A stretch of 64,000 nt of DNA from Microbacterium limosum (lineage in GTDB: Bacteria; Actinomycetota; Actinomycetes; Actinomycetales; Microbacteriaceae), in contig NZ_CP137080.1 in assembly GCF_036324365.1 (NCBI RefSeq), positions 2,666,001 to 2,730,000 on the forward strand, given 5' to 3'. A model generated the notes under the pieces. The model was not told the origin of the DNA. It saw nothing but the letters and a program-made list of their open reading frames with translations, and searched no databases. The position numbers were made by a program, and so were the translations under genes. Below are positions 1 to 8,113 of the stretch, piece by piece (the first letter of the stretch is position 1; each line of letters opens with the position of its first letter).

Positions 1-50
1 CGTCGCTCCCCCGCCCCTGCTCCCCTGTCACGAACCGCGCGCCGCCCCCG

Positions 51-111
51 GCTCGCCTGTCACGAACCGCGCGCCAGGGGCGCCACGCCGAGCGGTTCGT
101 GACAGGCGAGC
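51..111. repeat. 61-bp palindromic intergenic element (copy 1)
   Basis: A perfect 19-bp inverted repeat, GCTCGCCTGTCACGAACCG at 51-69 and its complement at 93-111, flanks a 23-bp spacer. An extra left half-copy lies at 19-37 with one change. A second element of exactly the same length and similar arms lies at 30185-30245. The transcript of either strand would fold into a strong hairpin, so a terminator role for the MarR gene ending at 170 is possible. A dispersed repeat family is the better explanation because the arm sequence recurs. Confidence 0.8.
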
Positions 112-174
112 GTCGCCCGGGGGTCAGGGGCGCGGCGCCCGGGCGGGACAGGCGAGCGTCGCCCGGGGGTCAGG
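101..174. repeat. 28-bp perfect direct repeat (101-128 and 147-174)
   Basis: Two identical 28-bp copies beginning GACAGGCGAGCGTCGC start 46 bp apart. The first copy overlaps the right arm of the 61-bp palindrome. The second contains the stop codon of the MarR gene (170-172), so the coding end has been extended or replaced by repeat sequence. This looks like local duplication of palindrome-derived DNA. Confidence 0.75.
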
Positions 175-634
175 ACCGCGGCCACGCGTTGGCGAAGCGC
201 GTGAGCAGCGTCGCCAGCTGGGCGCTCTCCTCCGGGGTGAAACCGCCCAGCGCCGCCTCGACGGCCGCGCGGCGCTCGGCGCGCACCCGCGCGACGAGTT
301 CCCGCCCGCCGTCGCCGAGCCCGATCAGCGTGCGGCGCGCATCGGCGGGGTCGGCCTGCCGCACCGCGTGGCCGAGGTCGATCGCCTGCTGCACGAGCCG
401 GCTCGCCCGCGGCTGATCCACGCCGATCGCGTCGGCGACCGCGCCGATCGTCAGCGGCGCAGACGCGGCGTCCAGCGCTTCCAGCACTCGCAGTCGCGCC
501 GCCCCCGCGAGCCGCTCCTCCGGCGAGCGGTGCCCGCCATCGCCCACCGGACGCCCCCGGCCGCCCCGTCGGCGCCGCACGCGGGAGAGCGCAGCGGCGA
601 TCGACTCAGCGGGATCGCGCGACGTATCGGACAC
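170..634 (-). CDS. MarR-family transcriptional regulator
   Basis: A 154-residue winged-helix regulator, predicted to be a cytoplasmic DNA-binding dimer. The central part matches the MarR fold: a first helix with RLRVLEALDAA, a DNA-recognition segment with IGVDQPRASRLVQQAIDLG, and a wing with DARRTLIGLGDGG, followed by a C-terminal dimerisation helix. I chose the GTG at 634 (VSDTSRDPAE) because upstream residues are Arg-rich and unlike the family. It is divergent from the sulfur operon starting at 868, so it may control it, but no ligand can be inferred. Tandem CGAATGTGTC repeats in the shared intergenic region could be its operator. Confidence 0.8.
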   Translation of the reverse strand: MSDTSRDPAESIAAALSRVRRRRGGRGRPVGDGGHRSPEERLAGAARLRVLEALDAASAPLTIGAVADAIGVDQPRASRLVQQAIDLGHAVRQADPADARRTLIGLGDGGRELVARVRAERRAAVEAALGGFTPEESAQLATLLTRFANAWPRS

Positions 635-725
635 GCGTCGAGAATACATGCCACCTGACATGCTTTTGCAGCAGCGCTCCCGCCACGCCCGGCTCCCCAC
701 GCCGGCCGCAGCGCGCGGCATCACC

Positions 726-747
726 CGAATGTGTCGGCGAATGTGTC
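726..747. promoter_or_regulatory. Tandem CGAATGTGTC repeats, possible operator
   Basis: The 10-mer CGAATGTGTC occurs at 726-735 and again at 738-747, a 12-bp period that would put two half-sites on nearly the same helix face. It lies between the divergent MarR gene and the sulfur operon, about 120 bp before the sulfite reductase start. A related GGACAC occurs at 629-634, on the MarR start. Regulation by the MarR protein is inferred only from position. Confidence 0.4.
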
Positions 748-867
748 CGATTGCTACGCCGCATAACGTCCCAGGTCGTCACGCGCTCGTCTCCCCCGGG
801 GGGCTTCACGTACCGTGCAGGGATCGCCACACCGCGACGACCTCAACGACTGCGCGAAGAGGATGCT

Positions 868-2619
868 GTGACTCCTGACACGACGGACACCCCGGCCGCC
901 CTGGCCGCGGCGACCCGGCCGCCCACCGAGGGCGCACGCGCGCGGCCGCCGCGCCCCTCGAGCAAGCCGAACGGCCAGTGGAAGATCGACGGCACGTCTC
1001 CCCTCAACGGCAACGAGGAGTGGAAGCAGGTCGACAACGGCCTGTCGGTGCGCGACCGCATCGAGAACATCTACGCAGCGGGCGGATTCTCCAGCATCGA
1101 CCCCACCGACCTGCACGGCCGTTTCCGGGTCTGGGGGCTGTACACCCAGCGCAAGCCCGGCATCGACGGCGGGCGCACCGCGACGCTCGAGCCTCACGAG
1201 CTCGAAGACGAGTACTTCATGCTGCGCGTGCGCATCGACGGCGGTCAGCTCACGACGGCTCAGCTGCGCATCATCGGGGGCATCTCGACCGAATTCGGTC
1301 GCGACACGGCGGATCTGACCGATCGGCAGAACATCCAGCTGCACTGGATCCAGGTCGAGGCGATGCCGGAGATCTGGCGCCGGCTCGAGGCCGTCGGCCT
1401 CGGGACCACCGAGGCGTGCGGGGACGTGCCGCGGGTGATCCTCGGCTCGCCCGTCGCGGGCATCGCCGCCGACGAGCTGATCGATCCCACCGCGCAGATC
1501 GACGAGATCACCTCCCGCTTCATCGGCGACGAGTCGCTGGCCAACCTGCCGCGCAAGTTCAAGTCCGCGATCACCGGCCACCCGAGCCAGGATGTCGTGC
1601 ACGAGATCAACGACGTCGCCTTCGTCGCGATCGACCACCCCGAGCACGGCATCGGCTACGACCTCTGGGTGGGCGGCGGGCTCTCGACCTCTCCGCGTCT
1701 CGGCGAGCGCCTGGGCGCTTTCGTCGCGCCGGAGCGGGTCGCCGAGGTGTGGCACGGCGTCGCCCAGATCTTCCGCGACTACGGCTACCGGCGCCTGCGC
1801 AACAAGGCGCGCCTGAAGTTCCTGCTGGCGGAATGGGGCCCCGCGAAGTTCCGTGAGGTGCTCGAGACCGAGTACCTCGGCGAGCCGCTGCCCGACGGCC
1901 CGGCGGCGCCGAAGCCCGCGACCCCCGGCGACCACGTGGGCATCCACCGGCAGAAGGACGGCCGGTTCTACATCGGCGTGACCCCGATCGTCGGCCGCGT
2001 GTCGGGTCCCGTGCTCACCGAGCTCGCCGACGTGCTCGAGGCCCACGGATCCGGGCGGCTGCGAACGACCCCCCACCAGAAGCTCGTCGTCCTCGACGTG
2101 CCCGAGGAGAACGTCGAGCCGCTCGTCGCCGAGCTCGACCGCCTGGGCCTGTCGGCCCGTCCGAGCCTGATCCGCCGCGGCACGATCGCCTGCACCGGCA
2201 TCGAGTTCTGCAAGCTCGCGATCGTCGAGACGAAGGGGTTCGCGACGCAGGCCGTGCTCGACCTCGAGAAGCGCCTCGAGGGCCTCGACCTGCCGCATCC
2301 GCTCTCCCTGCACGTCAACGGCTGCCCCAACTCGTGCGCCCGCATCCAGACGGCCGACATCGGCCTCAAGGGCCAGCTCGTGACGATCGACGGAGAGCAG
2401 GTGCCGGGGTACCAGGTGCACCTGGGCGGCGGTCTCGCGTCCCGGGACCGCGAGAACCCGGGCCTCGGGCGCACCGTGCGCGGCCTGAAGGTGGCCGCCG
2501 ACGGCATCGCCGACTACACCGAGCGGGTCGTGCGCCGCTTCATCGCCGATCGCGACGCGGCCTCCGACGAGACCTTCGCCCAGTGGGCCCACCGCGCCGA
2601 AGAGGAGGCTCTGCAGTGA
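868..2619 (+). CDS. sir: Ferredoxin-dependent sulfite (or nitrite) reductase
   Basis: A 583-residue siroheme/[4Fe-4S] reductase. It catalyses six-electron reduction, here predicted to be sulfite to sulfide because the next genes are cysH, cysD and cysN. Two duplicated ferrodoxin-like and reductase repeats are visible. The four cluster-ligating cysteines are in CTGIEFC (about residues 441-447) and GCPNSC (about 485-489). I start at the GTG at 868, which has GAAGAGGA just upstream and is close to the family length; the open frame continues upstream to 751 without homology. Ferredoxin reduced by FprA (8110-9507) is the likely electron donor; no ferredoxin gene is in the operon. A nitrite reductase cannot be excluded by sequence alone. 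Confidence 0.9.
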   Translation: MTPDTTDTPAALAAATRPPTEGARARPPRPSSKPNGQWKIDGTSPLNGNEEWKQVDNGLSVRDRIENIYAAGGFSSIDPTDLHGRFRVWGLYTQRKPGIDGGRTATLEPHELEDEYFMLRVRIDGGQLTTAQLRIIGGISTEFGRDTADLTDRQNIQLHWIQVEAMPEIWRRLEAVGLGTTEACGDVPRVILGSPVAGIAADELIDPTAQIDEITSRFIGDESLANLPRKFKSAITGHPSQDVVHEINDVAFVAIDHPEHGIGYDLWVGGGLSTSPRLGERLGAFVAPERVAEVWHGVAQIFRDYGYRRLRNKARLKFLLAEWGPAKFREVLETEYLGEPLPDGPAAPKPATPGDHVGIHRQKDGRFYIGVTPIVGRVSGPVLTELADVLEAHGSGRLRTTPHQKLVVLDVPEENVEPLVAELDRLGLSARPSLIRRGTIACTGIEFCKLAIVETKGFATQAVLDLEKRLEGLDLPHPLSLHVNGCPNSCARIQTADIGLKGQLVTIDGEQVPGYQVHLGGGLASRDRENPGLGRTVRGLKVAADGIADYTERVVRRFIADRDAASDETFAQWAHRAEEEALQ

Positions 2620-3359
2620 CCGTCTCACTCGCCCCTCGTGCCACCGCCCGCCGCGCCGCCGACGAGCTGCGCGCCCTCGCGGAGCGCGGCAACGTAGAGC
2701 TCGGCAGCCTGACCGACCGTGAGGCCTCGCCCGCCGAGGTCGTGCGCTGGGTCGCGGAGAACTTCGGGGTGGATGCCGCCGCCGTCGCCTGCTCGATGGC
2801 CGACGCCGCCCTGCCCCACCTCGTCGCCGAGCAGCTCCCCGGGGTCGACGTGCTGTTCCTCGACACCGGATATCACTTCGCCGAGACCCACGCGACGCGC
2901 GACGAGGTGCAGCGCGCGCTCGACGTGCGCATCGTCGACGTGCTGCCGACGCAGAGCGTCGCCGAGCAGGACGCCGAGTTCGGCGCGAGGCTCTTCGCCC
3001 GCGATCCCGCCCTGTGCTGCGCGCGCCGCAAGGTGGAGCCGCTGCACGAGGCCCTCGGCGGGTACGAGGTGTGGTTCACGGGCGTGCGCCGCGACGAGGC
3101 ACCCACCCGCACCCTCACGCCCCTCGTGACGTGGGACGAGCGCAACGGTCTCGTCAAGGTGAACCCCGTGGCGGCCTGGTCGTTCGACGACCTCCTCGAC
3201 TACGCCGGCGCGCACCGTGTGCCCGTGAACCTCCTCGTCACGAACGGATACCCCTCGATCGGGTGCGAGCCGTGCACCAAGCCGGTCGCCCCCGGCGAAG
3301 ACCCCCGGTCCGGCCGCTGGGCCGGGCTCGGAAAGACCGAATGCGGGCTCCACGTATGA
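2616..3359 (+). CDS. cysH: Assimilatory APS/PAPS reductase
   Basis: A 247-residue reductase of the PP-loop adenine-nucleotide hydrolase superfamily, converting activated sulfate to sulfite. The paired cysteines CCARRK and GCEPC are the [4Fe-4S] ligand pattern that marks the bacterial enzymes using adenylylsulfate, and the C-terminal KTECGLH carries the catalytic cysteine. No cysC kinase is seen, which agrees with APS as substrate. The GTG start overlaps the sir stop (GTGA), implying translational coupling. It feeds sulfite to the upstream reductase. Confidence 0.92.
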   Translation: MTVSLAPRATARRAADELRALAERGNVELGSLTDREASPAEVVRWVAENFGVDAAAVACSMADAALPHLVAEQLPGVDVLFLDTGYHFAETHATRDEVQRALDVRIVDVLPTQSVAEQDAEFGARLFARDPALCCARRKVEPLHEALGGYEVWFTGVRRDEAPTRTLTPLVTWDERNGLVKVNPVAAWSFDDLLDYAGAHRVPVNLLVTNGYPSIGCEPCTKPVAPGEDPRSGRWAGLGKTECGLHV

Positions 3360-4309
3360 CCGACACCTTCACGAGCGACGTCGCGTCCGTCCGCTCGGGA
3401 GACGCCTCATCCGCTCCGCGCCTCGACGCCCTCGACCTGCTCGAGGCCGAGGCGATCCACATCATCCGCGAGGTGGTCGCCGAGTTCGAGCGCCCCGTGC
3501 TGCTCTTCTCGGGCGGCAAGGACTCCGTGGTCGTCCTGCACCTGGCGGCGAAGGCGTTCTGGCCCGGGCGCGTGCCGTTCCCCGTGCTGCACGTCGACAC
3601 GGGCCACAACTTCCCCGAGGTCCTGGCGTTCCGCGACGAGACGGTGGCGCGCCTCGGCATCCGCCTCGAGGTCGCCCGCGTGCAGGACTACATCGACGAC
3701 GGGCGCCTGCACGAGCGCGCCGACGGCACCCGCAACCCGCTGCAGACCCTGCCGCTGCTCGACGCGATCGCCGCGGGCCGTCACGACGCCGTCTTCGGCG
3801 GCGCCCGCCGCGACGAGGACAAGGCCCGGGCCAAGGAGCGCATCATCTCGCTGCGCGACGAGTTCGGCCAGTGGGATCCGCGCAACCAGCGCCCCGAGCT
3901 GTGGAGCCTCTACAACGGCCGCCACACCCCGGGCCAGCACGTGCGCGCGTTCCCCATCTCCAACTGGACCGAGCTCGACGTCTGGCGCTACATCGAGCGC
4001 GAGGACATCCCCCTGCCCCCGCTGTACTTCGCCCACGAGCGCGACGTGTTCCGCCGCGACGGCATGTGGCGCGCGGTCGGCGAGGTGTCCGAGCCGCGGG
4101 CCGGCGAGGAGGTCGAGCGCCGCGTCGTGCGCTACCGCACCGTCGGCGACATGAGCTGCACGGGAGCGGTCGAGTCGGATGCGCTCGACACGGCATCCGT
4201 CGTCGCCGAGGTCGCCCGCTCGACCCTCACCGAGCGCGGCGCCACGCGCGCCGACGACCGGATATCGGAGGCCGCCATGGAGGACCGCAAGAAGGACGGG
4301 TACTTCTGA
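3356..4309 (+). CDS. cysD: Sulfate adenylyltransferase subunit 2
   Basis: A 317-residue catalytic subunit of the heterodimeric ATP sulfurylase, forming APS from ATP and sulfate. The PP-loop SGGKDSVV (about residues 50-57) binds ATP pyrophosphate; HVDTGHNFPE and the GGARRDEDKARAKER segment are family signatures, and the protein ends in the typical KKDGYF tail. The ATG overlaps the cysH stop (ATGA) and the TGA overlaps the cysN start, so it is translated as part of the same operon. CysN supplies the GTPase that drives the reaction. Confidence 0.95.
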   Translation: MTDTFTSDVASVRSGDASSAPRLDALDLLEAEAIHIIREVVAEFERPVLLFSGGKDSVVVLHLAAKAFWPGRVPFPVLHVDTGHNFPEVLAFRDETVARLGIRLEVARVQDYIDDGRLHERADGTRNPLQTLPLLDAIAAGRHDAVFGGARRDEDKARAKERIISLRDEFGQWDPRNQRPELWSLYNGRHTPGQHVRAFPISNWTELDVWRYIEREDIPLPPLYFAHERDVFRRDGMWRAVGEVSEPRAGEEVERRVVRYRTVGDMSCTGAVESDALDTASVVAEVARSTLTERGATRADDRISEAAMEDRKKDGYF

Positions 4310-5649
4310 TGACCGGGACAGTGCTCGCCCAGACATCCACGCTCTTCCGCTTCGCGACGGCCGGGTCGGTCGACGACGGCAAGTCCACGCTCGTCGGCCG
4401 CCTGCTGCACGATTCCAAGGCGATCCTCGCCGACCAGCTCGAGCAGGTGGCACGGACGTCGGCCGAGCGGGGATTCGCGCACGGCACCGGCTTCGATTTC
4501 GCGCTGCTCACCGATGGCCTCCGCGCCGAGCGCGAGCAAGGCATCACGATCGACGTCGCCTACCGCTACTTCTCGACCGGCACCCGCAGCTTCATCCTCG
4601 CCGACTGCCCGGGACACGTGCAGTACACACGCAACATGGTCACCGGCGCGACGACGGCGGATGCCGTGGTCGTGCTGATCGACGGGCGCAAGGGCGTGCT
4701 CGAGCAGACGCGTCGCCACCTCGCCGTGATCGCACTGCTTCGTGTGCCACACGTCGTCGTGGCGGTGAACAAGATCGATCTGCTCGACTTCGCGGAGGAC
4801 GCGTACGCCCCGGTCGAGGCCGACGTGCGCCGGGTCGCCGAGGGCCTGGGCATCGAGGACGTGCACGTGCTGCCGGTCTCGGCGCTCGAGGGCGACAACA
4901 TCGTCGAGCGTTCCGCCCGCACGCCGTGGTACGGGGGTCCGGCCCTGCTCGAACTGCTCGAGACCCTGCCGGCGCAGGGCGACCTCGAGAGCGCCGAGGA
5001 CGCCTTCCGCCTGCCCGTGCAGCTCGTGCTGCGGCCGCAGGGCGGGCTCAGCCCCGAGCTCGCCGCCGATCCCGCCCTCGCGGAGCGCTACCGCGACTAC
5101 CGTGCCGTCGCGGGACGCATCTCGTCGGGAGAGGTGCGCGTAGGCGACGCCGTCGAGATCTTCCCGAGCGGGGTGAGCACGACCGTGACGGGGATCGAGG
5201 TCGCCGGCGCAGAGGTCGAGGCCGCGATCGCCCCGACCTCGGTCGCGCTGCGCCTGGCCGACGACGTCGACGCCGCCCGCGGGTCCCTCGTCGTCACGCC
5301 GGGCTCACTGCCCGCGCCGCGCCGCTCGGTCGAGGCCGAGCTGTTCCAGCTCGACGCGCGTCCGCTCGCGACGGGCGCGCGAGTGCTCGTCAAGCACGGC
5401 ACCGCGACGGTGCAGGCCATCGTGCAGCAGATCACATCGCGGTACGACCTCGACGAGCTCGTACACGTGCCCGCCGACACCCTCGCGGTCAACGACATCG
5501 GGCGCGCGACGCTGCGCCTGGCGGCCGATCTGCCGCTCGAGTCCTACCGCCGCAGCCGCGACGGAGGCTCGTTCCTCGTCATCCACCCCGCCGACGGCGC
5601 CACGCTCGCCGCCGGGATCGCCCTCTCCGCAGACACGGCGGCGGCCTGA
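4309..5649 (+). CDS. cysN: Sulfate adenylyltransferase subunit 1 (GTPase)
   Basis: A 446-residue EF-Tu-like GTPase subunit of ATP sulfurylase, coupling GTP hydrolysis to APS synthesis with CysD. Visible G motifs are GSVDDGKST (P-loop, about residues 18-26), DCPGH (G3) and NKID (G4), followed by two beta-barrel domains. It is not fused to an APS kinase: it ends soon after the second barrel. The ATG overlaps the cysD stop. Confidence 0.95.
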   Translation: MTGTVLAQTSTLFRFATAGSVDDGKSTLVGRLLHDSKAILADQLEQVARTSAERGFAHGTGFDFALLTDGLRAEREQGITIDVAYRYFSTGTRSFILADCPGHVQYTRNMVTGATTADAVVVLIDGRKGVLEQTRRHLAVIALLRVPHVVVAVNKIDLLDFAEDAYAPVEADVRRVAEGLGIEDVHVLPVSALEGDNIVERSARTPWYGGPALLELLETLPAQGDLESAEDAFRLPVQLVLRPQGGLSPELAADPALAERYRDYRAVAGRISSGEVRVGDAVEIFPSGVSTTVTGIEVAGAEVEAAIAPTSVALRLADDVDAARGSLVVTPGSLPAPRRSVEAELFQLDARPLATGARVLVKHGTATVQAIVQQITSRYDLDELVHVPADTLAVNDIGRATLRLAADLPLESYRRSRDGGSFLVIHPADGATLAAGIALSADTAAA

Positions 5650-5665
5650 GGCCTCTCGGATCCCC

Positions 5666-6502
5666 ATGACCATCCGCCCCTCGCAGCCTGTCGCCACGAG
5701 CGCTCCGGCCGTGCGCCTCGGTCCGAGCTTCGACGAGGGCGTGCTGCTGCGGACGCCCGCGCCTCCCCGGCCCCCGGCCATCCGGCTGGAGAACGTCTCG
5801 CAGCGCTTCGGAGCCACCACCGTGCTCGAGGACATCTCGCTCGATGTCGCACCGGGTGAGTTCCTCTGCCTGCTCGGGGCCTCGGGCTGCGGCAAATCGA
5901 CCCTGCTGAACCTGATCGCGGGGCTCGACGCCCCCTCGGCCGGCCGGATCACCACCCCCGCGGCGGGTGCCGCCGTCATGTTCCAGGAGTCGGCGCTCAT
6001 GCCGTGGCTCAGCGCGCGCCGCAACGTCGAGCTCGCGCTCCGCCTGCGCGGCGTCGGCCGCGCCCAGCGCCGCGCGCGGGCTCTCGAACTGCTCGACATC
6101 GTCAACCTCGCGGATGCCGCGCACCGGCGCCCGCACGAGCTCTCGGGCGGCATGCGACAGCGCGTCGCGCTCGCGCGCTCGCTCGCGCAGGACCGCCCCG
6201 TCCTGCTCATGGACGAGCCGTTCGCGGCTCTCGATGCGATCACCCGCGACCTGCTGCACGAGGAACTGGAGCGGGTGTGGCGGGCGACGGGACGCACGAT
6301 CGTGTTCGTCACGCACAACGTGCGCGAGGCCACCCGTCTCGGGCAGCGCGTCGTGCTGCTCTCGAGCCGGCCGGGTCGGATCGCGCGCGAGTGGCGCATC
6401 GCGCGCACCGAGGGCCGCCGCATCGAGTCGCCCGAGGTCGGGGCCCTCGCGGTGGAGATCACCGACCAGTTGCGCACGGAGATCCGACGCAATGCAGCCT
6501 GA
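5666..6502 (+). CDS. ABC transporter ATP-binding protein, nitrate/sulfonate/taurine type
   Basis: A 278-residue ATPase of the SsuB/TauB/NrtD family. It shows Walker A GASGCGKST, the signature LSGGMRQR, Walker B VLLMDEPFAALD and an H-loop in VFVTHNVREA. It starts 17 bp after cysN and overlaps the permease, placing it inside the sulfur operon, so it probably energises uptake of sulfate or an organosulfur compound. The first 40 residues before the ABC core are longer than usual and could be trimmed to a later start. No substrate-binding protein gene accompanies it. Confidence 0.88.
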   Translation: MTIRPSQPVATSAPAVRLGPSFDEGVLLRTPAPPRPPAIRLENVSQRFGATTVLEDISLDVAPGEFLCLLGASGCGKSTLLNLIAGLDAPSAGRITTPAAGAAVMFQESALMPWLSARRNVELALRLRGVGRAQRRARALELLDIVNLADAAHRRPHELSGGMRQRVALARSLAQDRPVLLMDEPFAALDAITRDLLHEELERVWRATGRTIVFVTHNVREATRLGQRVVLLSSRPGRIAREWRIARTEGRRIESPEVGALAVEITDQLRTEIRRNAA

Positions 6503-7364
6503 TACCGATCTGCGCAGCCTCGAGGCCGGCAACGATCGGCTGCAGACGAATGCTCCGATCCCTGCCCGCCCGATCCGGCGCGTGCTCGGATCGGTGCTGC
6601 CGCCCGTGATCTTCGTCGTCGCGATGATCGCGGTGTGGCAGGTCGCCGTCACCATCACCGGCCCCTCACGCGACACGATGCCCTCCCCTGCACAGGTGGC
6701 CGCGGCGCTCGGTGAGGCGTGGGCGAGCGGCGCGCTGCCCGCCGCGGTGGCCACGAGCCTCGGCCGAGGCCTCATCGGATTCGCCGCGGCGATCGTCATC
6801 GGCACGGTCCTCGGCCTGATCCTCGCGGAGGTGCGGCCCCTGCGCCGCGCGATCGCCCCGATCGTGTCGGGGCTGATGGTGCTGCCCTCGGTCGCCTGGG
6901 TGCCGGCGGCGATCCTGTGGTTCGGACTGACCGACGCGCTCGTCTACTTCGTCGTGCTGATGGGCGGGGTGCCCTCCATCGTGAACGGCATGATCGCGGG
7001 CGTCGACCAGGTGCCCGTCCAGCTGCGGCGGGCGGGCACCGTCATGGGCGCGCGGGGCGCGCTCATGTCCCTGCTGATCGTGCTGCCCGGCGCGCTTCCC
7101 GGGTACATCGCCGGGCTCAAGCAGGGGTGGGCGTTCTCATGGCGCGGCGTCCTCGCCGCCGAGATCATCGCGGTGGGCGGCACCCTCGGAGCCGGGGTCG
7201 GCGCCCTGCTCCAGGACGGACGCGAGGCGGCGGACCTGGCGGCCGTGCTCGCGGCCATCCTCGTCATCCTCGTGATCGGCATCCTCGTCGAACTCGCCCT
7301 GCTCGCCCCGCTCGAGCGGCGCGTGCTGCGAGGGCGCGGCCTGCTGCAGGGAGGCGCCCGATGA
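6492..7364 (+). CDS. ABC transporter permease, SsuC/TauC type
   Basis: A 290-residue inner-membrane permease with about six hydrophobic segments, the first at roughly residues 35-55 (LPPVIFVVAMIAVWQVAV). The EAA loop region is visible as RRAGTVMGARG...LPGALPGYIAGLKQGWAFSWRG. It overlaps the ATPase by 11 bp and cobA by 4 bp. With the ATPase it forms a nitrate/sulfonate/taurine-type importer; in this operon sulfate or sulfonate is the likeliest substrate. The periplasmic-type binding protein normally encoded beside such pairs is absent. Confidence 0.88.
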   Translation: MQPDTDLRSLEAGNDRLQTNAPIPARPIRRVLGSVLPPVIFVVAMIAVWQVAVTITGPSRDTMPSPAQVAAALGEAWASGALPAAVATSLGRGLIGFAAAIVIGTVLGLILAEVRPLRRAIAPIVSGLMVLPSVAWVPAAILWFGLTDALVYFVVLMGGVPSIVNGMIAGVDQVPVQLRRAGTVMGARGALMSLLIVLPGALPGYIAGLKQGWAFSWRGVLAAEIIAVGGTLGAGVGALLQDGREAADLAAVLAAILVILVIGILVELALLAPLERRVLRGRGLLQGGAR

Positions 7365-8113
7365 CGACTCCGCTCGGACGCGTCACGCTCGTCGGCGCCG
7401 GCCCCGGCAGCGCCGACCTGCTCACGGTGCGCGGCCTGCGCGCGCTCGAGCGGGCCGACGTCATCGTCGCCGACCGCCTCGGCGCCCGCCCCGTGCTCGA
7501 CGAGCTGGGCCTGGACACCCCCGTCATCGATGTCGGCAAGCTCCCCGGCCACCACGCCGTGCCGCAGGAGCGCATCAATGCCCTCCTGGTCGAGCTGGCC
7601 CTCGAGGGCAAGCACGTCGTGCGCCTGAAGGGCGGCGACCCGTACGTGTTCGGCCGTGGCGGCGAAGAGCTCGCCGCCTGCCGGGATGCCGGCATCCCCG
7701 TCGACGTGGTCCCCGGAGTCACGAGCGCGGTCTCGGTGCCCGCGATCGCCGGCATCCCGCTCACGCACCGCGGGCTCGCGACGGCGTTCTCCGTCGTCTC
7801 CGGCCACGACCAGCTCGGCGAGGTCGGCGGCGGGCGCGACCACACCGTCGTGCTGCTCATGGGCGTGGGCACCCTCGGCCACTCCGCCCACGTGCTCGCG
7901 CGCGGCGCCCGGGGCGCCGACTGCCCCGTCGCCGTCATCGAGGACGGATACGGCGAGCACCAGCGCGTCACGATCGGCACGCTCGGCACCATCGTCGCCC
8001 AGGCCGCGCAGCGCCGCGTGCGCAATCCGGCGGTCATCGTCGTCGGCGACGTCGTCACCCTCAGTCCCTACGCCCCCGAAGAACTCTCCGCCAGAAAGGC
8101 CGAAGCACTGTGA
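7361..8113 (+). CDS. cobA: Uroporphyrinogen-III C-methyltransferase
   Basis: A 250-residue SAM-dependent tetrapyrrole methylase (SUMT) making precorrin-2, the siroheme precursor required by the operon's sulfite reductase. The signatures are GAGPGSADLLTVRG at the N terminus and KGGDPYVFGRGGEE in the middle. It is the monofunctional form: the dehydrogenase/ferrochelatase half of CysG is missing, so another protein must complete siroheme. ATGA overlap with the permease and GTGA overlap with the next gene. Confidence 0.93.
   Translation: MTTPLGRVTLVGAGPGSADLLTVRGLRALERADVIVADRLGARPVLDELGLDTPVIDVGKLPGHHAVPQERINALLVELALEGKHVVRLKGGDPYVFGRGGEELAACRDAGIPVDVVPGVTSAVSVPAIAGIPLTHRGLATAFSVVSGHDQLGEVGGGRDHTVVLLMGVGTLGHSAHVLARGARGADCPVAVIEDGYGEHQRVTIGTLGTIVAQAAQRRVRNPAVIVVGDVVTLSPYAPEELSARKAEAL

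Noticed and set aside
754..2628. A 624-codon open frame antisense to the sulfite reductase gene
   Set aside because: It is a high-GC shadow; the plus-strand frame carries clear siroheme and Fe-S motifs and the antisense translation is Arg/Gly/Val-rich without domains. The same applies to many other long antisense frames in the window.
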